Assembly (NCBI GenBank): GCA_024763135.1
Contig: JANTGD010000040.1
Span: forward strand, 1 to 15,554
Direction of reading: 5' to 3'
Length of the DNA stretch: 15,554 nucleotides
Source of the DNA: Thiotrichales bacterium
Lineage (GTDB): Bacteria > Pseudomonadota > Gammaproteobacteria > UWMA-0217
The notes under the pieces: model-generated
Told to the model about the DNA's origin: nothing
What the model saw: the letters and a program-made list of their open reading frames with translations, nothing else
Database searches by the model: none
Translations under genes and position numbers: made by a program
Shown here: positions 7,000 to 15,313 of the stretch, in pieces
Position numbering within the stretch: position 1 is the first letter of the stretch
How the letters are laid out: each line of letters begins with the position of its first letter

Positions 7000-7036
7000 T
7001 CCGTTATCCCGAAAATTCGCTATATCAACTATGAAA

Positions 7037-8407
7037 TTACGCTCCTCCCATATCTTTGATCGGTGCCAAAATTAAATCGATAAACCTGCGGTGCCGCACA
7101 ATAATCTCGGCGGTAGCCAGCATGCCGTAGCGGATCGGATAATCCTCACCCGCGACATCAAAAGCGGCCTTATCCAGACTGATTCGCCCCTTGAAAACAG
7201 GCCCGTTGGCCGTTTTGGAAATCTCCGCCGTTGGCGATATATATTCCAAGGTACCTTCTATGAATCCGTACCGTTGGTAGGGAAACGCATTGAATTTCAT
7301 TTTCACCGGCAAACCCACCCGCAGTAGTCCGCGATCTGATTCACGGATCTCCACCTTCAGCATCGGAGCGGCATTCAAAGGCGCAATTCCACCTAGTGGT
7401 GTATTTGCCTGAATCTTGTCCCCCGGCTGCGTAAAGGCGAGATTGGTAATAACGCCTGTCTCAGGCGCACGTATGCGTAAGAAATTCTCTTCGTCAATAT
7501 CATTGAAACTCACTCGTGAGGCCGCATCGGCACGCAGCCTCGCGCTGCGCAACGCAAGATCGAGTTTGGTTTCTTCATTCAGAATATTTTCGCGTAATGT
7601 CTCCAGCTCAATCCGCAACTCGGTCAGCCTCTGATAGCTCTCTTCGAGTCCTGCAGTGGCTTCTGCATCCTCGCGGCTGAGATTGAACTCCAGCTCTCCC
7701 AGGCTGGCTTCAGCCACTCTGAAATTGGCCCGGGCTGCAAGATATTCACTGCGCTTGAGTTCCACCTGATCACGCGATACGCCACCGCTCGACAACAAAC
7801 GTTCAAATTTGGCTTTTTCCTTACGAGATACCTCCAGCGTTCGGCGGGCTTTTTCCCGGCTGCTCAGCACCTCCTGTAACTTTGCTCGCTGTGCCTGTTT
7901 GAGCTTGTCCAAGCCTTCAGCCACACGGCGCTCGTAAAGCTGTTCTGCCACTTCTATCTGACGTTGCAGTGCTGCGGCTTTTTGCTCCATCAAGCGCTTC
8001 TTTTGCGGGAATTGATCGAATTCCCGTTCCGCTGCTTCCAACCTGATCTGTGCCTCCAGCGCTTGGGTAGCAGCTTCTACAGCGCCTCTTGCATTGAGCC
8101 TTCCCAATACATCGTTTTCGGTCACCGGCTGCCCTTCCGTCACGAAAATATCGACCAACTCTCCTGCAATCGGTGCATAGAATCTGCGTACCTCTGAATC
8201 AGGATTCACCGTACCCGGCGCCACCACCATTTCCGGGGCCTTGCCAATGAACGACCACACCAAACCGGCCATCAGTAACCCTGTTATCAGCCAGATCATC
8301 AAGCCAAATAATCGTGACGGCTCACTGGTAAATATTTCAATTCCCTCAGCGCTATGGTCGGCTAGGGCAACACTGAAGTTTTCAAGTTTTTTGTCTTTTT
8401 TTGCCAT
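7037..8407 (-). CDS. HlyD-family periplasmic adaptor (membrane fusion protein) of type I secretion
   Basis: This 456-residue protein links the inner-membrane exporter to the outer-membrane factor. A short cytoplasmic N-terminus precedes one transmembrane helix (about 34-54). Then come the first half of a lipoyl-like domain (APIAGELVDIFVTEGQPV, about 78-104), a long alpha-helical hairpin rich in Glu, Arg, Leu and Ala (about 108-295), the second lipoyl half (IRAPETGVITNLAFTQPGD, about 312-345) and a C-terminal beta domain. The order and length fit HlyD/LktD-type adaptors. It lies 43 bases after the FHA gene and 114 before the parvulin gene. The ribosome binding site is weak (a GGGA about ten bases before the ATG). 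With the exporter and the lipoprotein channel it completes a tripartite export path. Confidence 0.94.
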   Translation of the reverse strand: MAKKDKKLENFSVALADHSAEGIEIFTSEPSRLFGLMIWLITGLLMAGLVWSFIGKAPEMVVAPGTVNPDSEVRRFYAPIAGELVDIFVTEGQPVTENDVLGRLNARGAVEAATQALEAQIRLEAAEREFDQFPQKKRLMEQKAAALQRQIEVAEQLYERRVAEGLDKLKQAQRAKLQEVLSSREKARRTLEVSRKEKAKFERLLSSGGVSRDQVELKRSEYLAARANFRVAEASLGELEFNLSREDAEATAGLEESYQRLTELRIELETLRENILNEETKLDLALRSARLRADAASRVSFNDIDEENFLRIRAPETGVITNLAFTQPGDKIQANTPLGGIAPLNAAPMLKVEIRESDRGLLRVGLPVKMKFNAFPYQRYGFIEGTLEYISPTAEISKTANGPVFKGRISLDKAAFDVAGEDYPIRYGMLATAEIIVRHRRFIDLILAPIKDMGGA

Positions 8408-8450
8408 TTAATTCTGTCCCATTTCCCCATATGCCTTGATACACACAGCG

Positions 8451-10994
8451 TTAAAGCTTGGTTAACAACTGCAGCTTATTCTCAATCAAGCGCCCGCCCT
8501 GCACGCGCTTAAGCTCTTCCAACGCGTTGCGTTGGTAGGCGAGCTCTTCTTTAATCTCCTTGATTGTCTCTTGCTCCTGTGCTGATAAATCGAGCTCGAG
8601 CATTTGATACATAATCTCCGCGCGATTGGCACGATCATGCGCCAGCGCCAAACGCTTCGCCTGTTGCTTGAAGTTTTTTGAAATGCGCTCTTCCAGACGT
8701 TGCAGGCTTTGAATACGACCCTTGGAAACGTAGCCACGCCAATCTCGCAATGCCTCGCTGAGCATCCGGTCCGCACGCGCTTTGACCTGTTTCCGATAGC
8801 GCTCAAAGTCTGGAGCGATTTGTTGAATAAAATATTGATCAGTGTCCTTATCCAGTTTGGAATAAAAAGCGAGCAATGCATTTTCATATCCGGCCGATTG
8901 CGCCAGCTGACGCAGCGCGTCGTAATCCTGCACAATGTCGCTCTGGCGAGCGATCTCCGCTTGCGCCACGCTAATCCATTGCGGATCGCGTACGTTTTTT
9001 AACGTGCTGAGTGCCACATCCGTTTGACCGTCCAGCCATGCTCTTTTTGCCTTGCTAAAACGGTCTGCCACCTGTTGTGGGGGTAAATTTTTGCCCCATT
9101 CGTCAGTCGACAATTGAGTAAAAAACGGTGTTTCAAACGGTTCATTGGCAGACTGGTCAAGGAGTGCTGCCATGCTCCCCTGCCCCTGCGCGTTGCGCAA
9201 CCTGATAAAACGCGCGATGTCATTTTGATATGCCTGGAGGCCTGCAACCCGAGGAAACTTGTCCTGGAATCTCGCCACCTCGGTCAGGAGACGCTTTGCT
9301 TCTTCGCCCTGCATATCTTTGAGGCGTTGTTTAAACGCGTCGATCGCAGTCAGATAAACTGATTTGTCGTTTTTCACGCGCCTTAAATGACTGAACAGCC
9401 GTAGCCTCAGGTCTTCGAATTCGGGGACCTGCTTGATCATCTCTACCATGACACGACGATCGTCATCGCTATGCCCGGTCCATTCATCGACAATCTTAGC
9501 GATGCGCTGTTCATCTCGGTCAATAACGATCTTTCCATCTGGTCCACCGCGCTCGGCAATAAAGCCTTCCAAGTCCTGGATTCTCTGGAGGAGCGCAATG
9601 CTTTTATCCATTTCTCGTATTGCCGCCGGCTGAGCGGCAGCGTTCTCCGATGCAACACCGGCACTAGGTGCAGACGGCGAAGAGTCAGCACTGCGATGAT
9701 TTGCGCTGCTTGCAGCACCCGGTACCACCTGGCCAAGTTTGTCTCTAAAGGCAGTGAGCCTGACCAACTCTTCACCAGCCCCCGGAATATCGTTGATGTC
9801 GAGTTTCCTGATCCATAGGGGCAAATATGCTTTCAAGGCAGAAAAATAGCCCAATTCAACAGTTTCGTTGTCGGAACCGTGAGCGGCAAGATAGGCAAGC
9901 GAAGCAGTCATACAGGCGTTATGATCAGTACCGGCACAAACGGTGCTTAGTGTCCGCTTGTCCGCACTCAGGTAATACCACCCTCCACCGGCTAGCAACA
10001 AAATAAGGACAATGCCCGCAGCGATTTTGCCAGTGTTTCCGGGCTCTGCTTCGTCATCTCGAAAAGCACGCCCCAAGTTACGGAGGAACCGGCGCTGCCT
10101 GGCCAACGGCCCCTTGATTGCCTTTTCCTGTTCGTTCTCTCTCGGACTCGGCTCAGAGTCCGCTGCCTCGTCCTGTGCCAAAGCTTCATCCTGCGCACAG
10201 AAAATTTCTAAAAATGAGGTGGCCGATGATATAAAAGTGGTTTTGTTCTGTGCGCCTGCTGAGCTGCTTTCCTGGCTTTCCGCCGGCGTGGCGCGCGTTT
10301 TTGCAGCAGCCAACTGCATTTGTTCACCCGCGACTTTCGCATCGTAACTAAAATAATCACCGCCAAAAGCAATTTGATCCCCCGTCGAGATTCGGTGCGC
10401 CTGATCTGTCAAACGTTGTCCATTCACGAATGTGCCATTGGTACTGCCCAGATCCTCGATATACAGCGCGCCATCCTTTTCAAAAATATGCGCGTGCCGC
10501 CGCGACAGAAAATTCACCTCAGCGGTTGCCTGAGGTCGATAACGGGTAAACACATCGTCGGCTTTGCTGACCAGAAACGGAAAGCTCATGATGACAATCT
10601 GATCGATCTTAGCCGACTTCTCCGCAGGCACCAGATAAAGATGGAGACTGGGTTTTTTAATGAGACGGGTTTTTTTACGATCTGTTTCCGCTTCGACTTC
10701 CACCTTGAATACAAGCAAATCAGCAAAGCTGATTTCGTCGCCGGTTTTGAGCGCAAACGGCTTGTCCCGCACGGGCGTTCCGTTCAATAGCGTACCATTG
10801 CTGCTGCCCATATCCGCAATGTAAGGCTTGTCATCCTGGATGAAGATACGAGCGTGGCGCCGTGAGAGTATCTCCTGTACTTCTTGCGGATAACCGGAAA
10901 ACGGCATCTCCTGGCGACCAATCGGAAACTGATCGCTCGAGATGATAATTTTTTCAATCGTTTTCGGTGAAACAGGTATGAGTATGATTTTCAT
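8451..10994 (-). CDS. Membrane protein with two FHA domains and a long helical extracytoplasmic region
   Basis: This 847-residue protein has FHA1 at about 20-97 (GR 26-27, SRRH 44-47, SSNG 64-67), with the residues that bind phosphothreonine intact. FHA2 (about 135-217) has SRRH 164-167 and STNG 184-187, but its GR is replaced (FPFLVSK), so ligand binding may be altered. A low-complexity linker follows, then basic residues and one transmembrane helix (about 322-341). The FHA domains should be cytoplasmic and the remaining 500 residues periplasmic. That part is mostly helical, with two cysteines (C353, C361) close to the membrane. Thr-bearing stretches KKTRLIKK (107-114) and KTTFISSATS (251-260) could be phosphosites read by an FHA domain. 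No kinase gene is in the window. The protein probably senses or recruits a phosphorylated partner and passes this to the export complex. The C-terminal region matches no family I know. Confidence 0.88.
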   Translation of the reverse strand: MKIILIPVSPKTIEKIIISSDQFPIGRQEMPFSGYPQEVQEILSRRHARIFIQDDKPYIADMGSSNGTLLNGTPVRDKPFALKTGDEISFADLLVFKVEVEAETDRKKTRLIKKPSLHLYLVPAEKSAKIDQIVIMSFPFLVSKADDVFTRYRPQATAEVNFLSRRHAHIFEKDGALYIEDLGSTNGTFVNGQRLTDQAHRISTGDQIAFGGDYFSYDAKVAGEQMQLAAAKTRATPAESQESSSAGAQNKTTFISSATSFLEIFCAQDEALAQDEAADSEPSPRENEQEKAIKGPLARQRRFLRNLGRAFRDDEAEPGNTGKIAAGIVLILLLAGGGWYYLSADKRTLSTVCAGTDHNACMTASLAYLAAHGSDNETVELGYFSALKAYLPLWIRKLDINDIPGAGEELVRLTAFRDKLGQVVPGAASSANHRSADSSPSAPSAGVASENAAAQPAAIREMDKSIALLQRIQDLEGFIAERGGPDGKIVIDRDEQRIAKIVDEWTGHSDDDRRVMVEMIKQVPEFEDLRLRLFSHLRRVKNDKSVYLTAIDAFKQRLKDMQGEEAKRLLTEVARFQDKFPRVAGLQAYQNDIARFIRLRNAQGQGSMAALLDQSANEPFETPFFTQLSTDEWGKNLPPQQVADRFSKAKRAWLDGQTDVALSTLKNVRDPQWISVAQAEIARQSDIVQDYDALRQLAQSAGYENALLAFYSKLDKDTDQYFIQQIAPDFERYRKQVKARADRMLSEALRDWRGYVSKGRIQSLQRLEERISKNFKQQAKRLALAHDRANRAEIMYQMLELDLSAQEQETIKEIKEELAYQRNALEELKRVQGGRLIENKLQLLTKL

Positions 10995-11048
10995 GATTTA
11001 ACCTGTATCTTTTGACACCCCAACCCAGTGTGCGTTAATAATTCGCAG

Positions 11049-12464
11049 CTATTGCCCGCTCGCTACGACATCTTTATCCCAACCGCCACCGAGCGCTTTA
11101 TACAAACGCACCGTATCGGAAAGAATTTGTTGTTTGTTTTCCAGCAAAGCCAATTCTGCCGCGAGCAAGGTTCTTTCAGACTCGAACACCTCGAGCTGCG
11201 ATACCATCCCTTCACGCAGTTGCGCACGGACTGAATCCGCAACGACCCGTAATTTTTCTAATTGCGATTGTAATTCTTCGCGCTGCTCTTTATGGCTATT
11301 GAGATTGACTAACGAGGTTTCTACATCCTCATAGGCTTTGATTACTACGTTTTTATATTCCTCACGTGCGACTTCCGCCTGCGCCTCACTCACCCGCAGT
11401 CGGGCATTCACCGAAGGATCGAGAATCGGGATATTCAACGTAGGCAGCAGTCCTGCCGTAAAGGATTTCAAAAGATCGGTGAGCGCAAAACTCGAGGTTC
11501 CCAGCCGCCCCGTCAGCCCAAAGGAAGGAAGCCGCGCAAGACGAGCCTCACTGGTGAGATTATGCGCCTGCAGTACACGGTATTCTGCTGCTACTATATC
11601 CGGCCGGCGTTCCAGCAGATCAGACGGTAAACCAGCCGGCACATCAATCAGTTTTATATTCTGCGTCAGCTTTCCGGGCGGTACATGAAAATCCCCGGCG
11701 GGAATGCCCAGAAGGGTGGCTAGGCCGTTCTCAGTAATTTTGCGCAAACGCTGGAGTTCCAGGAGATCCTTCTTCAGCTGATTGATTTCTGCTTTTTGTT
11801 GCAGCAATTGGGTGCGCGGTATCATGCCCTCGCGATGCATATCCTCGAAGATACCCAGGGTACGCTCCGCATCGCCCAAGGTGCGAGTTTGTTGCGCGGC
11901 CTGTTCATCGAGCTGCAAGATTTGGAAATAGGCAGTTGCTACATCTGCCACGAGACTCAGATAACCTGCACGCCAATCTGCCTGAGTTGCGCGCACCTCC
12001 GCGGTTTGTGCAGCCACTCCTTTTTTAACCTTGCCCCAAATATCAACCTCCCAGTTCAACGAGGTTGCGGCGTTGTAACTCTTTTGCAGCGAGCCGCCAG
12101 TGCTTTGTGAAAAATTCGCCCCCAATCCTGCATTCAATGAAGGCAGACTCGCCGCCTTTACCTGCCGGATAGCTGCCGTCGCGACCCCAGTGCGCGCAAC
12201 CAATATTTTCAAATCGATATTGCCGGCAATGGCTTTTTGCACCAACGTATCGAGCTCGGGATCACCAAACTGACGCCACCATTCGGGATTGATTGTTTCG
12301 CCCGCCGATAAAGCGACGGTTTCCGGCGGCGTCCAATCAGCCTTCTGCGGCGCCTCAGGCCGTTCGTATTCCGGTCCGCCCAGGGAAGCGCATCCGGTGG
12401 CCAAAATACTCGCAACGCCAACCGACACTGCGACCCTACCTATATGAAGTGACTTTGATTGCAT
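11049..12464 (-). CDS. NodT/OprM-type outer-membrane factor lipoprotein (TolC superfamily)
   Basis: This 471-residue outer-membrane channel has a signal peptide and a good lipobox, ILATGC, with C25 as the lipidated residue. The following Ala suggests sorting to the outer membrane. Typical NodT-family text follows: YERPEAP near 34-40, WWRQFGDPELDTLV (62-75), two repeats of outer-membrane-efflux helices, and LNWEVDIWGKVK and LLERRPDIVAAEYRVLQAHN motifs. Classic type I systems use unlipidated TolC, while lipidated NodT/OprM channels usually serve RND pumps, so this pairing is somewhat unusual. The ribosome binding site AAGGGGG overlaps the stop codon of the caspase gene (TAAGGGGG), and only 11 bases separate the genes, which indicates coupled translation. 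Confidence 0.94.
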   Translation of the reverse strand: MQSKSLHIGRVAVSVGVASILATGCASLGGPEYERPEAPQKADWTPPETVALSAGETINPEWWRQFGDPELDTLVQKAIAGNIDLKILVARTGVATAAIRQVKAASLPSLNAGLGANFSQSTGGSLQKSYNAATSLNWEVDIWGKVKKGVAAQTAEVRATQADWRAGYLSLVADVATAYFQILQLDEQAAQQTRTLGDAERTLGIFEDMHREGMIPRTQLLQQKAEINQLKKDLLELQRLRKITENGLATLLGIPAGDFHVPPGKLTQNIKLIDVPAGLPSDLLERRPDIVAAEYRVLQAHNLTSEARLARLPSFGLTGRLGTSSFALTDLLKSFTAGLLPTLNIPILDPSVNARLRVSEAQAEVAREEYKNVVIKAYEDVETSLVNLNSHKEQREELQSQLEKLRVVADSVRAQLREGMVSQLEVFESERTLLAAELALLENKQQILSDTVRLYKALGGGWDKDVVASGQ

Positions 12465-12470
12465 GGCACG

Positions 12471-12478
12471 CCCCCTTA
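12471..12478 (-). promoter_or_regulatory. Ribosome binding site overlapping a stop codon
   Basis: The TAA stop of the caspase gene (12478-12476) is part of TAAGGGGG, whose purine run is the ribosome binding site for the outer-membrane factor gene seven bases further on. This favours translational coupling, giving the two envelope lipoproteins matched expression. Confidence 0.65.
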
Positions 12479-15130
12479 GCGACTCACCAGCCGAACGGGC
12501 TGATCGAGCTGCACTGCACCACGACGCGTCGCTGGGAGAAAGAAGAACTCACCGGCTTCGTGGCCTGCATATTTAATCGGAGCGTATTGCGGATTTTGCT
12601 CAACGTTGAGACGCGCAGTTACCTGCTTCATACGTTTCTGTACCGACCGATACAACTGGAAGCCTTCCAGGATCTGTTCATTGCTATTGAGCGTGTCGAT
12701 GAACGCCTGAGCAAATAGAGAATGTGATCCACCTGCCGAATCAAGTACCGGCTTGACTCCTCCCGAGGTGAGCACCGCACGCGCTTTGGCCTTGGTCATG
12801 GTGCGATACCATTTGGTCCGTTGCGTGTTCGACATGCCGGGTTGAAGACGCGCGATCGATGCGCGAGTCAGAGATCCGGAGTAGCAGGAGTCGGCCACCA
12901 CGAGAATATGCTTGGCCGACATGACATTGATCATATCAGTGATCGCGGTATTTGAAATCCAGTTTGCACTGTTCTCGGGCTCGGCATCGACTGGTAACCA
13001 ATACCCGCGCAAGTTGACGGGATCGAGCTCCCCATGACCGGCATAGTAGATGAGTAGATTGTCTTTTTCTGTGAGCTGAGCGCGCAGGCTATTCAATGCC
13101 GACAACATTTCATACCGCGTACTGTTGAGTAGCAGCTGGGTTTTAAAGCCGTATTTTTTCTGCAGAATATCGGCGACCGTGCGCGCGTCATTTTCAGGAG
13201 TTTTCAGATTGGTCAGATTCTGATAGTTCTGATTACCAATCACGAGCGCATAATATTCACCAAAATCGACCTCGGTGTCTGCAGGATTCGTATTGCCTGA
13301 ACCCGCTGGCTTTTTATCGGACGCTGCCGCTTGACCCCCACGGGGCACGAGGACGAAATCCAGCGCTGAACGTTTGCCGGTTTTATCTACAGCCACCACA
13401 TGGACCGAGGTCTTTGGCGCCGATAATGTCTGCCGCGTCTGGAACAACCCGTTTTTGTCTGGTTGCTGCTTCTCTCCATTGATTTGAAAGCTCAACAACT
13501 CGTTGGCTGGGGAAACCCGTCCTATCACATCCACTTCCCGGCTGCTCGACTGGAGAATCGCTGTCGGGACTGAGCGAGTCAATGCGAGCGGCGGCTCAAT
13601 AATCTCGATAGACGGACCCACTGCAACCGTTTCCACCACCTTCTCGGCCTGCACCTCGTTCACCGTCGCCTGCGCCCCTTTGAGCGCGCCTTCCAAGCGC
13701 TCTATTTCGCGCTCCTTGGCGTGGACTTTTTCTTCCTGCGCTTTTAACGCCTGTTCCAGGGAAGCGATCTTGGAGCTGCTCTTGGCGCTGTCTTTTTGAG
13801 CCGCGACCAAGCGGGTTTGCAAACGCCCCTGCTCCTGTCGGGATAACTGTAACTGCTGCTCCAACGCCGATTGCTCTTTGAGTCGCTGCGCCAGCGCTTG
13901 CTGCAATTCGGCCTCATTGCCTACACCATTGCGCGCTGCTTCCAGCTGTGTCAGCAAGGCTTGCTTGGCCTGTTCACTGGATTGCAGGCGTTTTTCCAGA
14001 TCTGCCTGGGTTTTGCCGGATTGTGCAAGCTGCTGTTGCAACTGCTTAGCCTGCGCCCCCTGCAGTTGTGCAGTCACGAGCCGCTGCTGCAATTCCTGCT
14101 GGGTTTTTCGGGTTTGCTGTAACTGTGACTCGAGCGATTTTTGCTGTGCCAAGGCCTGTTGCAACGCAGCGCTCTGCTGGCCCGCTCCGCCACCTTGCTT
14201 TGCAAGCTGCTGAGTTTCTTTTTGTAGCTCAGCAATTCTTTGGGTTAGGCGCTGCTGCTCGTTTCGTGCGGTTTTCAGTGCCTGGGAGAGCTGCTGATTT
14301 TCAGCTGTATTCGCGCCCGTGTCGGCGCGCACGCTCACAGGTGGCGTGGGGGCCACTTGCGCCGCTGCCTGCTTTTGCTCCTGTAATGCACGGCGCAATT
14401 TGGCTGCACGTTGTTTCTCAGCTGATAGCTCTTGTTTGCGCGATACCAGTTGATTGCGTGTTGCATCGAGCTCCTGCTGCAGCGCACTGACCTCGGTGCG
14501 TAACTGCCGGCGTTCCAACTCGGCCGCCTCACGCTGAGCGCGTTCGACTGATGAGACATATTCCAATTCGGCGTCGGTCAAACCCGAAGCCTTGCGATAC
14601 CAGTTCATGGCCTGCGTCAGATCGACCGGCACCCCCAAGCCACTTTCATAGAGGTAACCCAAATTGATCATGGCGCGGGAATACCCTTGCGCTGCCGCTT
14701 TACGATACCACCGCATCGCGAGCGCATAATCAGCCTGAATTCCTAAGCCTTTTTCGTAGATTTCCCCCACATAGGCCTGTGCTGCCGGATCGCCTTCCTG
14801 CGCCTGGGGCAGCCAGATTTTCAGTGCGGTTGCGTAATTGGATCGATCATATGCGACATATTCTCCGCCTCTGATCTCACAATCGACCGCAGTTGTTTTA
14901 ATTGCGCGACGCGGCGCAAGGTAGGTGAGCTTCTGCCCCAATTGCTGGACTTTACTCGGCAACAGGCAATCCACCACCATTAAGCGATTGGGATTACCAT
15001 CTGCCTTGGATACCGAGGCATCGGGTGTGGTAGGTTGCGTTGCGCAGCCACCATAGAAGACAAGTAACGCGCTGGCAGCAACCATTAAAACCTTGCGCCC
15101 GCACGAATTGAGCATGGTTCGAGTCTGCAT
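12476..15130 (-). CDS. Caspase-family (peptidase C14) lipoprotein with SEL1 repeats and coiled coil
   Basis: Numbered from the upstream ATG at 15238 (920 codons), a signal peptide (about 37-64) ends in LVFYGGC, a suboptimal lipobox at C65. Two or more SEL1 repeats (about 133-217: YVGEIYEKGLGI, LGYLYESGLGV) precede a Gln-rich coiled coil (about 224-535), a beta-rich segment (about 541-632) and a caspase p20-like domain (about 659-890). The domain has catalytic H735 in YYAGHGE and C785 in DSCYSG, so it should be an active cysteine protease. I chose ATG at 15130 because AGGAGG lies four bases upstream and a typical signal peptide follows. ATGs at 15178 and 15238 are alternatives. The lipidated Cys followed by Ala suggests the outer membrane, with the protease in the periplasm. 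It is the first gene of the cluster, behind a sigma-54-like promoter. Its substrate is unknown. It might mature cargo or channel parts. Confidence 0.9.
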   Translation of the reverse strand: MQTRTMLNSCGRKVLMVAASALLVFYGGCATQPTTPDASVSKADGNPNRLMVVDCLLPSKVQQLGQKLTYLAPRRAIKTTAVDCEIRGGEYVAYDRSNYATALKIWLPQAQEGDPAAQAYVGEIYEKGLGIQADYALAMRWYRKAAAQGYSRAMINLGYLYESGLGVPVDLTQAMNWYRKASGLTDAELEYVSSVERAQREAAELERRQLRTEVSALQQELDATRNQLVSRKQELSAEKQRAAKLRRALQEQKQAAAQVAPTPPVSVRADTGANTAENQQLSQALKTARNEQQRLTQRIAELQKETQQLAKQGGGAGQQSAALQQALAQQKSLESQLQQTRKTQQELQQRLVTAQLQGAQAKQLQQQLAQSGKTQADLEKRLQSSEQAKQALLTQLEAARNGVGNEAELQQALAQRLKEQSALEQQLQLSRQEQGRLQTRLVAAQKDSAKSSSKIASLEQALKAQEEKVHAKEREIERLEGALKGAQATVNEVQAEKVVETVAVGPSIEIIEPPLALTRSVPTAILQSSSREVDVIGRVSPANELLSFQINGEKQQPDKNGLFQTRQTLSAPKTSVHVVAVDKTGKRSALDFVLVPRGGQAAASDKKPAGSGNTNPADTEVDFGEYYALVIGNQNYQNLTNLKTPENDARTVADILQKKYGFKTQLLLNSTRYEMLSALNSLRAQLTEKDNLLIYYAGHGELDPVNLRGYWLPVDAEPENSANWISNTAITDMINVMSAKHILVVADSCYSGSLTRASIARLQPGMSNTQRTKWYRTMTKAKARAVLTSGGVKPVLDSAGGSHSLFAQAFIDTLNSNEQILEGFQLYRSVQKRMKQVTARLNVEQNPQYAPIKYAGHEAGEFFFLPATRRGAVQLDQPVRLVSR

Positions 15131-15134
15131 AGGG

Positions 15135-15140
15135 CCTCCT
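15135..15140 (-). promoter_or_regulatory. Ribosome binding site (AGGAGG) deciding the caspase start
   Basis: A full AGGAGG lies four bases before the ATG at 15130. The alternatives have much weaker sites: an AGG eight bases before 15178, and a hairpin directly before 15238. This supports 15130 as the main start. Confidence 0.65.
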
Positions 15141-15245
15141 GATATGGCAGCCGTTTTTTCCCTACAGTTATAGTTCATATTCGCGCCTTTGGTAGTATCC
15201 ACTCTATTGAATGGGAAAATCAGAAAAATTGGTATCACAAGAATT

Positions 15246-15267
15246 GACGATATCCCCTAGGGTCGTC
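15246..15267 (-). promoter_or_regulatory. 5'-leader hairpin
   Basis: GACGA at 15246-15250 and TCGTC at 15263-15267 pair, with an inner CCC/GGG stem separated by a 3-nt bulge. It would form about 20 bases after the predicted transcript start and ends eight bases before the ATG at 15238. It would hinder ribosome access to that ATG, which again favours the start at 15130. Confidence 0.4.
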
Positions 15268-15297
15268 TTCAATCTGCACACCGACTTATCTGCGCTC

Positions 15298-15313
15298 AGC
15301 AAATCCAATGCCA
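15298..15313 (-). promoter_or_regulatory. Sigma-54 (-24/-12) promoter for the cluster
   Basis: The minus strand reads TGGCATT-GGAT-TTGCT, against the consensus TGGCACG-N4-TTGCW. The invariant GG and GC are present with exact spacing, and only two consensus positions differ. Transcription should start near 15287, about 157 bases before the preferred caspase ATG and about 50 before the most upstream ATG. The last gene of the cluster encodes a sigma-54 activator, which makes this site more credible. Confidence 0.75.

Noticed and set aside
8451..10994. FHA protein as part of a type VI secretion system
   Set aside because: FHA proteins do occur there, but no tss/tag genes are present and the neighbours form a type I exporter.
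13871..14490. Several overlapping plus-strand frames opposite the caspase coiled coil
   Set aside because: They are rich in Cys, Leu and Ser because they are the complement of Gln/Ala/Glu codons. They are shadows of the coiled-coil coding sequence.
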